A DNA stretch of 64,000 nucleotides from Culex pipiens pallens. Lineage: Eukaryota; Arthropoda; Insecta; Diptera; Culicidae. The number at the start of each line of letters is the position of its first letter. Positions within the stretch are counted from its first letter, which is position 1. The stretch covers positions 91,536,221-91,600,220 of the forward strand of contig NC_068938.1 in assembly GCF_016801865.2 (NCBI RefSeq), in the 5' to 3' direction. Shown one piece after another: positions 33,198 through 44,520 of this stretch. The notes under the pieces were generated by a model. That model was not told where the DNA came from. It did not search any database and saw nothing but the letters and a program-made list of their open reading frames with translations. A program made the position numbers and the translations under genes.

Positions 33198-35128
33198 GAG
33201 CAGTTCTCTAGGATTTCGGTCATTCGATTTTTTTTGTATTTTTTAATCCGACTGAAACTTTTTTGGTGCCTTCGGTATGCCCAAAGAAGCCATTTTGCAT
33301 CATTAGTTTGTCCATATAATTTTCCATACAAATTTGGCAGCTGTCCATACAAAAATGATGTATGAAAATTCAAAAATCTGTATCTTTTGAAGGAATTTTT
33401 TGATCGATTTGGTGTCTTCGGCAAAGTTGTAGGTATGGATACGGACTACACTAGAAAAAAATAATACACGGTAAAAAAAATTTGGTGATTTTTTTATTTA
33501 ACTTTTTATCACTAAAACTTGATTTACAAAAAAACACTATTTTTAATTTTTTTTATTTTTTGATATGTTTTAGAGGACATAAAATGCCAACTTTTCAGAA
33601 ATTTCCAGGTTGTGCAAAAAATCATTGACCGAGTTATGAATTTTTTAATCAATACTGATTTTTTCAAAAAATCGAAATTTTGGTCGTAAAAATTTTTCAA
33701 CTCCATTTTTCGATGTAAAATTAAATTTGCAATCAAAAAGTACTTTAGTGAAATTTTGATAAAGTGCACCGTTTTCAAGTTATAGCCATATTTAAGTGAC
33801 TTTTTTGAAAATAGTCGCAGTTTTTCATTTTTTTAAATTAGTGCACATGTTTGCCCAGTTTTGAAAAAAATATTTTTGAAAAGCTGAGAAAATTCTCTAT
33901 ATTTTGCTTATTCGGACTTTGTTGATACGACCTTTAGTTGCTGAGATATTGCAATGCAAAGGTTTAAAAACAGGAAAATTGATGATTTCTAAGTCTCACC
34001 CAAACAACCCACCATTTTCTATCGTCAATATCTTAGCAACTAATGGTCCGATTTTCAATGTTAATATATGAAACATTTGTGAAATTTTCCGATCTTTTCG
34101 AAAAAAATATTTTCAAAATTTTCAAATCAAGACTAACATTTCAAAAAGGCCAAACATTCAATATTACGCCCTTTTAAAATGTTAGTCTAGATTTTAAAAT
34201 TTTAAAAATATTTTTTTCGAAAAGATCGGAAAATTTCACAATTGTTTCATATATTAACATTGAAAATCGGACCATTAGTTGCTGAGATATTGACGATAGA
34301 AAATGGTGGGTTGTTTGGGTGAAACTTAGAAAACATCAATTTTCCTGTTTTTAAACCTTTGCATTGCAATATCTCAGCAACTAAAGGTCGTATCAACAAA
34401 GTCCGAATAAGCAAAATATAGAGAATTTTCTCAGCTTTTCAAAAATATTTTTTTCAAAACTGGGCAAACATGTGCACTAATTTAAAAAAATAAAAAACTG
34501 CGACTATTTTCAAAAAAGTCACTTAAATATGGCTATAACTTGAAAACGGTGCACTTTATCAAAATTTCACTAAAGTACTTTTTGATTGCAAATTTGATTT
34601 TACATCGAAAAATGAAGTTGAAAAATTTTACGACCAAAATTTCGATTTTTTGAAAAAATCAGTATTGATTAAAAAATTCATAACTCGGTCAATGATTTTT
34701 TGCACAACCTGGAAATTTCTGAAAAGTTGGCATTTTATGTCCTCTAAAACATATCAAAAAATAAAAAAAATTAAAAATAGTGTTTTTTTGTAAATCAAGT
34801 TTTAGTGATAAAAAGTTAAATAAAAAAATCACCAAATTTTTTTTACCTTGTATTATTTTTTTCCAGTGTAGTCCGTATCCATACCTACAACTTTGCCGAA
34901 GACACCAAATCGATCAAAAAATTCCTTCAAAAGATACAGATTTTTGAATTTTCATACATCATTTTTGTATGGACAGCTGCCAAATTTGTATGGAAAATTA
35001 TATGGACAAACTAATGATGCAAAATGGCTTCTTTGGGCATACCGAAGGCACCAAAAAAGTTTCAGTCGGATTAAAAAATACAAAAATTAAAATTGAAGAA
35101 AAAAGACCGATTTCGTAGAGAATTGCTC
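33198..35128. mobile_element. Foldback element B (1931 bp), AGAT duplication
   Basis: A near-perfect palindrome with a centre near 34155 and arms of about 950 bp (e.g. tgaaaacggtgcactttatc near 34541 is inverted near 33775). Termini GAGCAGTTCTCTA and …TAGAGAATTGCTC; flanks AGAT at 33194-33197 and 35129-35132. It sits in an old family A repeat. One arm recurs at 55470-57100. Non-coding. Confidence 0.87.
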
Positions 35129-35640
35129 AGATGATTCTTTTTTCCAGTGATTTGTTAGAATGTCTAGATGATCCTAGAACTTTGCAGAACTTAATTTGAT
35201 CAAATCTGTAATTTTTGCGATCAAAAACATCGTTCCAACTTTTTTTTCGCGTGTAAAAAAAACCGTCAAAAATTCCGCCAACACCCATACTCCTGTAGGT
35301 CAAAAGTTGGGGAATTGCATGGACTATAAGCGTACGGTATTGACTTTTTGACCAATCGCAGTATTTGTCATAATTTTTAGATTTTTCTATAACTAACATT
35401 TTACAACGTTAGTTTTAGCTCTGTAGGCTTCCATAGCGACACTTTTTGGTCTCAATTTTGTCATATTCGGAATCTTTGGAAAATATCACGTTAGTTAGAA
35501 GTATTGGAGTAGTAAATTTGATTGGAAAAATTTCATTTAGAATGAATTAAAATAATTCGAATAAATCGGAGCACCTCGATACGACCTCTAGAACAAACCG
35601 AGCAAAATCTACAAATACTGCCTCTTAAAATGATAAGGGG

Positions 35641-36237
35641 AAGCGCATTCTTCATTAAAATGCTGAACGATTTTCTATTTTTCATCATTCTAAATTTCAA
35701 CTTGTGTAGAGTGATATTGAAACATTATGACTGTGCAAGTTCTTTGGATTTTTTTTTTATTGGATGAAACATTGTGTGTTTTCTATTACCAAAGAAGTAA
35801 TTTTGCTTCGTTGGTTTGTCTGTACAATTTGACAGCTGTTCATATAAAAAATAATAATAATTTAATAATATGATTAAAATATTCAAAAAATCAAATTATG
35901 AAAGGTCTAATAATTTGTTTTTTTTTGCTTTTTGGGTGATTTAAATACTATACCTCTGACTCATAATGGTCTCAAAAACACTCAAAAAAAAAACATAAAA
36001 ACTTTAGATGATGAGAACGTAGTTTCCGATTAATTTGGTACCTATTTTTAATTCCACTTTTCAATGCTTATTAATTTCTCGTCACTCCATACCCTTAATG
36101 ACTTGATGTGAACACGGGCGTTTGTGCGAAGTTTCTTTACACCCACTGCTTGTAGCATTAAAATCTGCTTAAATAAAAAAAATCATGACCAAACTTAACA
36201 ACCTTTATTTTTTTTAAGAAAAGATTTAAAAAAATCT
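35641..36237. other. AT-rich sequence, nothing recognised
   Basis: Very AT-rich with no gene signal. Confidence 0.4.
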
Positions 36238-36238
36238 A

Positions 36239-36607
36239 TCAGCGATTCCACGTCAAGCAGGAAGTATTCAAATCAAAAGTGCTCCGGTTTGTCACAAATC
36301 TGGCATGGGCGTTCTTTGACCAAAATAATAAGACCTTTTTGAAAAAAGGTGATCCAATAAATCACCAGATTTTTTTCCCTTCAAAAGCCCAACTAATAAA
36401 CTTTCTGTTGAATTGTGGCGCTATCAAATTAATTCAGTCATTCTGGAGACATGATTCGAAAAAAAATGGTTTTTGCTAAAATTGACGAAAAAACGTAATC
36501 TTTGGACCACCCTTTTTCGGATAGGATTACCCTAATCGTTAAACAAAAAAATATGGGTCTTATTATTTTGGCCAAAGAACTCCCATGCCAAATTTGTGGA
36601 ATCGCTG
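36239..36607. mobile_element. Small foldback element, AGCGATTCCAC ends
   Basis: Ends AGCGATTCCACGTC and …TGTGGAATCGCT. Internal arms mirror each other (catgggcgttctttgacca near 36305 versus ggccaaagaactcccatg near 36573). Its termini resemble those of 2322-3576 and 55943-56966. About 370 bp, non-coding. Confidence 0.72.
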
Positions 36608-37740
36608 TATAATTGCCTCCGACATGTCTTCCGAAATAAAAACACAAGAAAAACGAGATGTTTTTCGCTAATTTATTGTTGAATTTTTAAGTGTAAATAT
36701 CTTAGCAAATATTGAACGACCAAGTGACTTTATGAAAATTTAACTAAATTTTTAACAATTTTTCAGTAAGCTTGAACCAATTCCTGGATTCCACCCCATC
36801 TAACGAATGTACATATATGCCTTCTTGTAGTCATACTGCCATTGCGGACCACCAACGAAGTTGAATGCACTTTAAAATGGGAAACGAATTTAGAGAGGTT
36901 TTTTTTTTCACTTGTACCGCTCTCAATCAATCATGAGTAGTACAAGTCAATATGTTTTTTTGCTCGTTAATTTGCAGATTGAAACGTTTCGATCGACCTC
37001 AATTTAGGACTAGCTTTCCGACTCGCAAGTTCATGGTCAATCGGGCCGTATTCAAAAGTTTCGGAGGTGCCGAATCACGCTCCCTCTTCGAATTGCTTTG
37101 CCAAGTTTTGATTTATTTGACTAAGCCAATCCTTTCAACGGAACCAACAATCTCCGCAACTCGTTGAGGCTGTCACACTCTGCTCTACAAGAATCTCATT
37201 TCCGATCGTCAGCAAAAACAGAGAACCGCTCGTTCCCCTGAGTCACCCGCAAAACAAGCCCCGCCAGGTGATCTTGAAAGTGAATCACGTTCCGTTTCTT
37301 TCCCATTGATTGGCGGTCTCGCGATCGCGTGGCTTGTTTACTTCCTCTGCTGGTGCTGCGCTCAAAGAGAAGAAGCCACGTTCACGTCGAGCATGATCAT
37401 CGTCGTCATCATCATAATTGGTATAGGTACCAGAGCGGAGGGAAGGTTCGCAACTAGGCAAAGATTATCTGTACTGTATTCTCAGAAAAGATCGACAGTA
37501 CGTGCTAGAGTTGTGACCAATGTTTGAAATTGATGTTTATTTTGAGAACATGTTAAAAATAATTTATCAAGTAAAAAATATATTCTTAGCCTAAGAATTT
37601 CCATATGGCACATTTTTGAAAAGTCCTTTCAAATGCAATAAAGAAAATCAGATCTCGACAAGTTTTAGGAGAATGCGAGTAATTTTATGATTAAGAATGT
37701 TTTTCGGCCTTCAAACTTTAATACTCATTAAGAGGTACTT
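36608..37740. other. Unassigned DNA with a GC-richer patch
   Basis: 36950-37460 is less AT-rich than its surroundings and includes gatcatcgtcgtcatcatcataatt near 37394, but no frame gives a recognisable protein. It may be regulatory or old repeat. The rest is AT-rich with no feature. Confidence 0.35.
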
Positions 37741-38080
37741 TTTTTCCAGATCACGATTCCGAGACGGAGGGGCGGTATGACCCCTTCCATTTTTGAACTT
37801 TCTGAAAAGTGTTTTGTTTTCTTTAATTTGCAGCCTGAAAAGGTGATGGTTTGGAAATTTGGTGTCAAAGGAACTTTTATGTAAAATCGAACGCTCGATT
37901 TTATGGCGTACTCAGAATTCCAAAAAATGTATTTTCCATCGAAAAAAATATGACATTTTCGAATCGACTAGAAGCATGGAGCACAGGGACAAAAGTTACC
38001 TCTTAGAACAAAAATGTACGCAAATTGTAAGTGGGTATGGGCAACTGCTGTGTGAGTTGGCGGGGAATTGCCTCTTTCTC
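37741..38080. mobile_element. Fragment of the GGGTAATTCTCC foldback family
   Basis: Shares acggaggggcggtatgacc, tttgcagcctgaaaaggtga and aaattggtgtcaaagg-type phrases with 4440-4600, and ends gtgtgagttggcggggaattgcc, the family terminus. Internally deleted. Confidence 0.7.
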
Positions 38081-38173
38081 GATGTTCCCTTCAATATTGA
38101 CATCCGGAGATTCGATTGCAGGCCTTACTGTATTTTGAAAACTTAAAGTTTGATATTTTCTGTATTCATATTA

Positions 38174-39120
38174 GAGCAATTCCAGCTCAAATCAGGAATT
38201 TTTCTGGTACTTTTGTAACCGACCCACTCCGATTTCAATGAAACTTTGTAGACATGTTATCCTGGGCCTATATAAGCCATTTTTGTGTATATGGAGCCAA
38301 CAGTACTCGAAAATAACATTTGAGAAGGGCGTAAGGTATTCAAATATTTTTGTATTTTGTAATTTAAAAATTACTGTATCTTGAAGCCGTTGCGTCGTAT
38401 CAAAAAGTGGTCAAAAACAAACTTGTAGGAAATTGGACGGGCATTCTGAAAAAAATACACTGAAACAAAGATACACGCCACATCTATGAGATTTTATGAT
38501 TTTTAAGTCTAAAACTTAAATTTAAAGGTGATGCCACGGTTTTTTTCGTTCAAATTTGTTGAAGAAATAGCCTAAAATGTTACCAAAAGACTGACGAAAA
38601 ATGCAGGATAAGTCTCTCCTAAATATTGTCAAACGATCGGGCGTCGAAAATCGATCGTCCATGATTTTTTGCAGATTTTTCGAATGAATATTTCTCGAGA
38701 AATGATTTGGGAACGAAGTTTGATTTGGCGTCGGAGCCAAAAGCAAACCCTATAGCTTTCTTTAGTAAGAAAGGCAAAAAATACAAAAATCATTTACTAA
38801 AACTGTTTTTTTGAAAAGTGGTCTAAATGTCATTTTTTTTTTAACCAGCAGTGGGGATCGATTCTCCAGACAATTTTACATAAAAGTCTCCATATTGAAC
38901 ATTGTCCTCTGTCCAATCCTTGGGAAGATACAGCGGTTTTAAAAATTAAAATGTTGAAAAAACGGGTTTTTTGTGGTTTTTGGCAATTTCTATATGACAG
39001 ATTTGGGTTTTCAGTCTCGTAAATATTTTTACCGGAAAGCTCGTCCAATTTCCCATAAGTTTGCCTTTGACAGCATTTCAATTGGATGTAAGGGCTTACA
39101 GATATAAGCTTAATTTCATT
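38174..39120. mobile_element. Partial GAGCAATTCCAGCTC foldback copy
   Basis: Starts GAGCAATTCCAGCTC and follows the left arm of 55943-56966 (aaactttgtagacatgttat, cattgagaagggcgtaag-type text), then the centre (agtggggatcgattctccag near 38851). A foreign ~130-bp segment (about 38636-38765, with 'gatcgggcgtcgaaaatcga') interrupts it. No right terminus. Confidence 0.65.
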
Positions 39121-39829
39121 ACTGATAACTGAAAATAGAATATTTTTTTCAGTGTGGTAGAAACCAGGACAGTAAATTTGCTTACGTAAATATAAAAACA
39201 ATATAAATCAAAAAGCTGTCAAAGGTTCCGGATTTGAAAAATATTTTGGAAGACCATTTTTGAGATGTTTTGACAAAATGAAGAATTTCATGAAGTTTGA
39301 TACCCATATTGCCTATATTTGAACGGATTGGATACGAGTGTATATCAAAATACCAAAAGTACGTCGTTTATCGACCACCCAGTTTCTATGGATGACCCCC
39401 AAAAATGTTCATATTTTCACCAAACATTCTCCATGATGTGTACAACAATTGATTGAAAGGGTTTTACGATATTTTAAATACAAAAATTATAAAAAATCAA
39501 ACAGTGAAAAAATAACCCTGTGTGGCAAAGTTAATCTCCCCTTAACGATTGAGTGCATCACCGGGGACTTTTTTTACTAAAATTCAAATTTCTCGAAAAT
39601 GGTTAAAGTTTTCGCAAAACTAATCCCGACCGGTTCTAGAGGACATTTCAGAGTATGTTTTGTGTAAATATGAGCTTTGTTGATAATCTCTAGCTCATAG
39701 AAATATGTAATATATATAAAGTCAAAAAAATATAATAATGAATTATAATTCAAATTATATACCAAATAAAACATGCAGTTATTGACGATGGTTAATGATC
39801 AATCACCTAAAGTTCGTACACTATTTTTT
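39121..39829. other. AT-rich sequence, nothing recognised
   Basis: AT-rich non-coding DNA. A few repeat-like phrases are present but no boundaries can be set. Confidence 0.4.
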
Positions 39830-40530
39830 CGGAATCCGACGGAACTAGTTTCGGAGAGGACAAGTGGCCAACCGGTCATGAAAGCTATGAAAACATAAAA
39901 AATAAATTGTTTGCTCTACAGCGTTGCCTTGTCGTTCTCGATTGCGAGATTTCTACTCGAAACTAGGTATCCGAAGGCTTGATTATTGAGGCAATGCAAA
40001 ACTCTTTTTATACCTAAGCTTTCATCCACCCCGGGATTCGAACTAACGACCTTTGTGAGTCCAACTGTCTAACCACCAAGGACTCCTACACCTGGGCTGA
40101 GCTAGCTACCTAACCTCTAGGTTAGACTGGGGCCATCATTTACTTCCCCGTCCGACGGAAGGCGTGATCAGACAAATCTCGTCTCGAAATGCCACCGGGA
40201 CTGTCTGGGATCGAACCCAGGCCGACTGGTAAGAGGCAACCACGCTTACGCATACACCATGGATCTAGGCTGAAGAAATAATCTGTCAAAATTCCACACC
40301 ATTTGATATGGCGTCATCAAGTGGTCATGAAAGTGGTCAAAAATTATTCCTTAGAAAATTTCAGGCCATTTGATATTAAACATGATGAGGTTCAAACAAA
40401 TCCGCAAAATGACCGCATCCGGGTTCGGAATCCGACGGAACCGGTTCCGGAGTGGACAAGTGGCCACTTGGTCATGAAAGTGATCAACATAGACTCTTCA
40501 CAAAATTTAAGATCAATCGTCATAAAAAAA
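39830..40530. repeat. Direct repeat with 'atccgacggaaccggttccgg', split by a SINE
   Basis: cggaatccgacggaac…gagaggacaagtggcca at 39830-39895 recurs at 40428-40490 (cggaatccgacggaaccgg, gtggacaagtggcca, ggtcatgaaa). Between them lies the tRNA-derived SINE at 40000-40268. This is either a tandem repeat family or a repeat duplicated around the insertion. Confidence 0.55.
40000..40268 (-). mobile_element. Two-headed tRNA-derived SINE (Twin-like)
   Basis: On the minus strand there are two RNA polymerase III type units. The first has a perfect box B GGTTCGATCCC (complement of 40207-40217); the second has box B GTTCGAATCCC (complement of 40033-40043) with an upstream box A-like TTGGTGGTTAGACAG. The box Bs are 174 bp apart. 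Two tRNA-related halves match the published description of the Culex Twin SINE; the family name is from knowledge, not alignment. Confidence 0.7.
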
Positions 40531-40589
40531 TTTTAAAAGTTAATTTGAAATTTCAAATTTACTGGCAGCACTGCCATGATGAACAAAAA

Positions 40590-40705
40590 AGCGCTCCCGG
40601 ACCATGCACTCTCCCCTTAAGACAAAAATTAACGGAAAACGAAGCGGGGTCGGGTCAACTTTTTCCGATTTCGCGTGAGTTGGTGGACAATTACCCTAAG
40701 AGTAG
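40590..40705. mobile_element. Fragment of the GGGTAATTCTCC foldback family
   Basis: ggtcgggtcaactttttcc and gcgtgagttggtggacaattaccct match the right end of 4358-5708. Only the terminal ~110 bp is present. Confidence 0.65.
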
Positions 40706-40944
40706 CATCAGTTTTCAGAACGAAGCAAAATAAAGACTCGATTGAACATATGTTTTCAGATATCCGGCTATGGAAGAGAATCATGGCAAATCCAGCAAAC
40801 AAAAACAAATAAAAACTCGAAGGCTTATTGGAAAGGATTTTAAAACATTCAACATGATGTGCTTTTGTGAACGATACATTTTAAAAGGAATAATGGGATC
40901 CTAAGACGGATTAAGATGGTAGATGGTGTCTTTTACTTTTGGGT

Positions 40945-41170
40945 CAATGACTTTCAATGATGGTTCTGAATTCAGGGTCCAGAAATAATAAATTGAATTG
41001 AAAAAAATAATCACTACCTATATGTTTATAAAATTCTTCTCCAAACAACACATAGAAAATCTTTTTTTGATTGAAACATTCTGAATCAAGATTTGAATGT
41101 TTTTTTTTTTCTAAAACAAACATGGCCACCAAATGGCCGATTGGGGATGATGCCTTTCAGAGCCTTAAAT
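40945..41170. repeat. Dispersed repeat (inverse of 21683-21900)
   Basis: ggttctgaattcagggtccag and ggccgattggggatgatgcctttcagagcc correspond inverted to 21683-21900. Non-coding. Confidence 0.7.
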
Positions 41171-41199
41171 GAAATCAACCCGCTCAAAGTCGGTGATTT

Positions 41200-41610
41200 T
41201 TTTTCGGTGCACATCGCATCACATGCAAACTAGACCCGTGGTCACCATGATCATCACCACTCTACTCCAAACAAAACTCAATTTACGGGAGAAAGATGTG
41301 AAAAGGTAATGACTGCGATGGTAATCATCAATTATGATGATCATCATCAACCACGCGGCGTCGTCGTCGTCGTCAGCACAGGCAAAAATACTTTCCATTC
41401 CACTGATTTCATTTGTCGTCTTGCGTTCGTCGCGACCAGTTCGGAACAGCACGCCGTGCGACGCCGCCAAGTGGTCAGGTCAGTTCCGTGGAGTTCCGGC
41501 TTTGAAAACAAACCATTTGCAGATCAGAGTGTTGTTTGGTTGTTGCTCTCCAGAATTTGCTTCAGTTCCAGTTCTTTGACCGTGTTTCGAATTTGTGTCA
41601 GTTGCTGGTG
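41200..41610 (+). promoter_or_regulatory. Candidate promoter region of gene 3
   Basis: A GC-richer, non-repetitive island with several matches to the arthropod initiator TCAGTT (ggTCAGTTccg near 41479, cTCAGTTccag-type near 41563, gtgTCAGTTgctgg near 41598) and trinucleotide runs (cgtcgtcgtcgtc). It runs into CAG/TTG-rich 5' UTR-like sequence that resumes after the MITE at 42634. No coding sequence is seen. Promoter identity is inference. Confidence 0.4.
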
Positions 41611-42633
41611 CACGCAGAAAAATAAGGCCTGTTTGAATCAACAAAATATTTTGTTGTTTTAACTTGTCGATTTTTTGTTGAAACAAATCTCAAAACCAAC
41701 TGAAACAACTCAAAATTTAGAGTTGAATTTACTCTGTGTATTTTGTCGAACTCTTTTGGAAATAACAACAAAATTATTGCGTTGATTCTACCATGAACGG
41801 CGTTAAATCAACTTTACTGTGTGTTTTGATTTAAATGAAATTAATTGCTATTTACACGTGCTCGCTATACGTCAAAATGTTTCGTTCGTGTTTTTTGTTA
41901 ACAAAATTCCAAGTGTAAAGTGTTAAATCGGGGAGATTTCGTCGCCACCAGCTGGGCCACCTCTGCAGAGGAAGCTGCCAGAAGTTCTTCTGCCTTGTCT
42001 TCTGCGTATTATCAGAACCAACCAACCATCGACGGAACATGTTTGGTAAGCGCTTTTGCATTTTACTACAAATGCTCTTTTTTCAATGATTTTCACGCCC
42101 TTTCAGACCTCTGCGGAAAAAAACGTAACCGTGATTCACCGGAACGCCAATGGCAACATGGCCAGTTCAACGCGGGGGACAACGGGGACAACTTAACAAT
42201 CTCGTCGTTTCGGCGGCGGTGGCACCGACACCAGGTGCGGTTCAAGGACAGCTAAACAAGGTGCAACAATGAGCAGATTGAAAAATGTTTTACCGGATAA
42301 AATAAAATAAAAGGCAAATATCAATAAATAATGACTATATTTATTTCAATTCAACATTGTCAATTCAATTAAAAGACTAACCTTATTTTGAAAAAATAAT
42401 CGGGTTTGTTTCAACAAAAAATCGACGTTGTTTCAACAAAAATCTGATTTGAACGTACTTTCTGTCAAATTTTGATCAACAAAAAACTGCGTAGATGCAG
42501 CCAATTACCCCGATTTGAATCAACAAAATCTGAGGGTTGATTCAATGCAAAAATTTTGTTGATTATATTCAACAAAATATTTTGTTGAATCAAACCTCGT
42601 ACAGGCTGATTCTACAAAACATTTTTCTGCGTG
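41611..42633. mobile_element. Gene-capturing member of the CACGCAGAAAAA MITE family
   Basis: Ends CACGCAGAAAAAT and ATTTTTCTGCGTG, with TG on both flanks (41609-41610, 42634-42635). The ~200-bp terminal parts carry the family phrases (tgaatcaacaaaat, ttgttgaat, cgtacaggctgattctac). The centre (about 41880-42330) is foreign, GC-richer gene sequence with an intron and a poly(A) signal. Relatives without cargo are the 142-bp and 237-bp copies at 11792 and 12853. The 2-bp flanks across the three copies are TA, AA and TG. Confidence 0.83.
41930..42207 (+). pseudogene. Captured 3' gene fragment with one intron
   Basis: Two coding blocks around a 61-bp intron (42046-42106: gtaagc…ccctttcag). Spliced, one frame is open across the junction: DFVATSWATSAEEAARS…YYQNQPTIDGTCL joins TSAEKNVTVIHRNANGN… and stops at TAA near 42195. 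Upstream the frame closes at a stop near 41900 with no ATG, so the 5' end is missing. AATAAA-rich sequence (about 42298-42330) follows. It is carried inside a MITE. The Ser/Ala/Thr-rich product is not recognised. Capture with an intron shows a DNA-level, not mRNA-level, origin. Confidence 0.62.
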
Positions 42634-42966
42634 TGTTGTTGTTGTTGTTGCTGCTGGAACTTGAGCTATCCGTTCTGTTGTTAAATTGCTGGAACAGAGT
42701 GGTGCTACTGTGTACAGTTAGAGTGACACCTGACTGACGGAGGTGGTCAATCTGCATACCAGAATAGTGTCCAAACAGTGTTTGTTTGTGTGTGTGTGTG
42801 TGTTTGAATTTGTGCAGTTGGTGCATGCATTCCTAAAGTGCACTCTTTCTCAGTTGGCAGCCACCACGTTCTTCGTTCTTGACGGTGTTGTTGTTGTTCA
42901 GCACAAGAAGAAGCTCCAGCTGAAGTTCGCGGTGTGACCGCGTTGCGCGTCGACGTTCATTCACAG
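42634..42966 (+). other. Candidate 5' UTR exon of gene 3 (splice donor at 42967)
   Basis: Non-repetitive sequence with (TTG)n, a (GT)n run near 42785 and cagcacaagaagaagctccagctgaag, ending ATTCACAG|gtaggt, a strong donor, at 42966. Open frames are short. I read it as a non-coding leader exon continuing from the island before 41610, now split by the MITE. Alternatively it is a pseudo-exon. No downstream coding exon is identified in the window. Confidence 0.38.
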
Positions 42967-43329
42967 GTAGGTGATAAGAGAGGCGAAACGAGTTTTATTT
43001 TTTGCTTTTTTTGCTGTCGCTGTCTGGCAGTGAAATGAGGAGAAATTTCCGGATGAATTTGTGTAGTGTCTCACGTTTCAGGCTTCGCTTCAGTTTTTTT
43101 GTGTGGCGTATTTCGTGTGTGGCTTTTTAGTGTTATGGTTTGTGTTTGAACGATGAGCTCGAAGAGCATGCAAATATACAAATAAGTGCACTGAAAAGTG
43201 CAGAAGCTTTGAGCTGTTAGGGTGACCGGCGCGGTGATGCTACACTCAAAGATTTTCATAACTAAGTCTTGTTTTTTCTTCAAATCCAGTACGAGTTTGG
43301 TGATCTTTTCCCTTCTGGAATCGATTGCT
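42967..43329. other. Putative gene 3 intron, nothing else recognised
   Basis: Starts gtaggtgataag; T- and G-rich sequence with no coding signal. Confidence 0.35.
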
Positions 43330-43545
43330 TAGTAAAGGAAAGGTAGTGTATCGTCACAAACTGGACCTTATCACGACACCTTAGGGAGGCGACCTATGGA
43401 ATGTTAACATTAACCTTAACATGTTAACATTAAGTTGAGAATGAAACTGCCACTGAATCCGCTTTGTAAATGCCGGCCCCGATACTCTTCAAGGGTGTTC
43501 CCCTCAAGAACTGGGAAAGATTTACTTACTTACTTTACCAGTACG
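43330..43545 (+). mobile_element. Retroposon 3'-end-like sequence with a (ttac)n tail
   Basis: GC-moderate sequence (ccggccccgatactcttcaagg, ggtgttcccctcaag, aactgggaaagattt) ending in ttacttacttacttt. Short tandem tails of this kind end many LINE and SINE insertions. The family is not identified. Confidence 0.4.
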
Positions 43546-44520
43546 ATAAAAATGTCTGTGAACTAACTGTTTGGAACACGTAAACCTTATTTTCAACCAG
43601 GTTGCTCCTTCCGATATGAAACAATTCTTTTGAAGACACCATTTTGATGAAATGTCCACTTAAAATGAATCGGGTCTCAACAGACTGCTTGTTACCGTTT
43701 TATTTACCAGCTGAAACTAACAGAAGTTGTTTAAGATAGGGGAAATATGCCCATCTTAAGCCTAACAAGCGGTCGTGTTTGAATGATGCTGGATAATCTG
43801 TGTTGTTCCTTGAAATTTACTAAAACCAAGTACACCAACGAGTAGAGCAACTTTTTGTGAACATTTCTGTTTATTTTCACTTTTATTAAAGGTTATGCTA
43901 TTCCTTTTACAAGCATTTAAAAAAAATATTTCAAAAATGCATTCTAATCAGTCGAGTGCATTGGACCACGTCCATTTTTCTATTTTCAGCTTAGTTCTTT
44001 TTGTCTTCCAGCGCTCTTTTGGGTCTGCTTTGGCTGCCAAAATTGATGAAATTTTAAGCGAACACTCACGAAAAGTAGCATTTATAGTGAAAGGTTCCTG
44101 GCAGCACTTGCTCACTCCAACAGGCGCTGCACCAGCATGTTGGTGGTGTTGGTGGCCACCCTTTGTTCTTTATTTGCCTTCGCTCCTCGCTCGGTTTTCT
44201 TCAGCCTTCGATTAGAATCGGTATTCAAAATTGAAACGTCAAAAGACTTAGCGCGTTTGTTTTTTTGTTGGTGCTTGCTAATTATTTACATTAATCTTCA
44301 AGTGAGTGACTAAGTAATGGTCAAAAGAACATGTTGCCGGTAGTTGGAAGCAATTTTATATCTTAAACGCTTTGAAATCGTTAGCGCAAGTGAAAAGATA
44401 TTAATGGCGACTTTCGTTAAGCAGTTTATCTCTCTCTTGATTGTATTTACCCTGCGATCAATGCGTCAAATGCTGTATCAAGTAGGCGAAAACCTGTTTC
44501 ACCCCTAATCTAACAATTTG
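43546..44520. other. Unassigned non-coding DNA
   Basis: Mixed AT-rich sequence. 44090-44215 is GC-richer (gcaccagcatgttggtggtgttgg) with no recognisable product. Nothing is called. Confidence 0.35.

Larger units (their letters stand above)
28165..35640. mobile_element. Old family A repeat, split by two later elements
   Basis: Family A is recognised by 'ggtgctccgatttggatg', 'gatgaactcatgcc' and 'ccctctacgacaaagg', seen also near 44521-45205, 47379-47735 and 63050-63560. Here it reads across 28180-28277, then 32949-33197, then 35129-35640. The gaps are the captured-gene element (28278-32948) and the foldback element (33198-35128). Family A sequence resumes in register after each, so it is the oldest layer. 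Outer ends are approximate. Confidence 0.68.
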
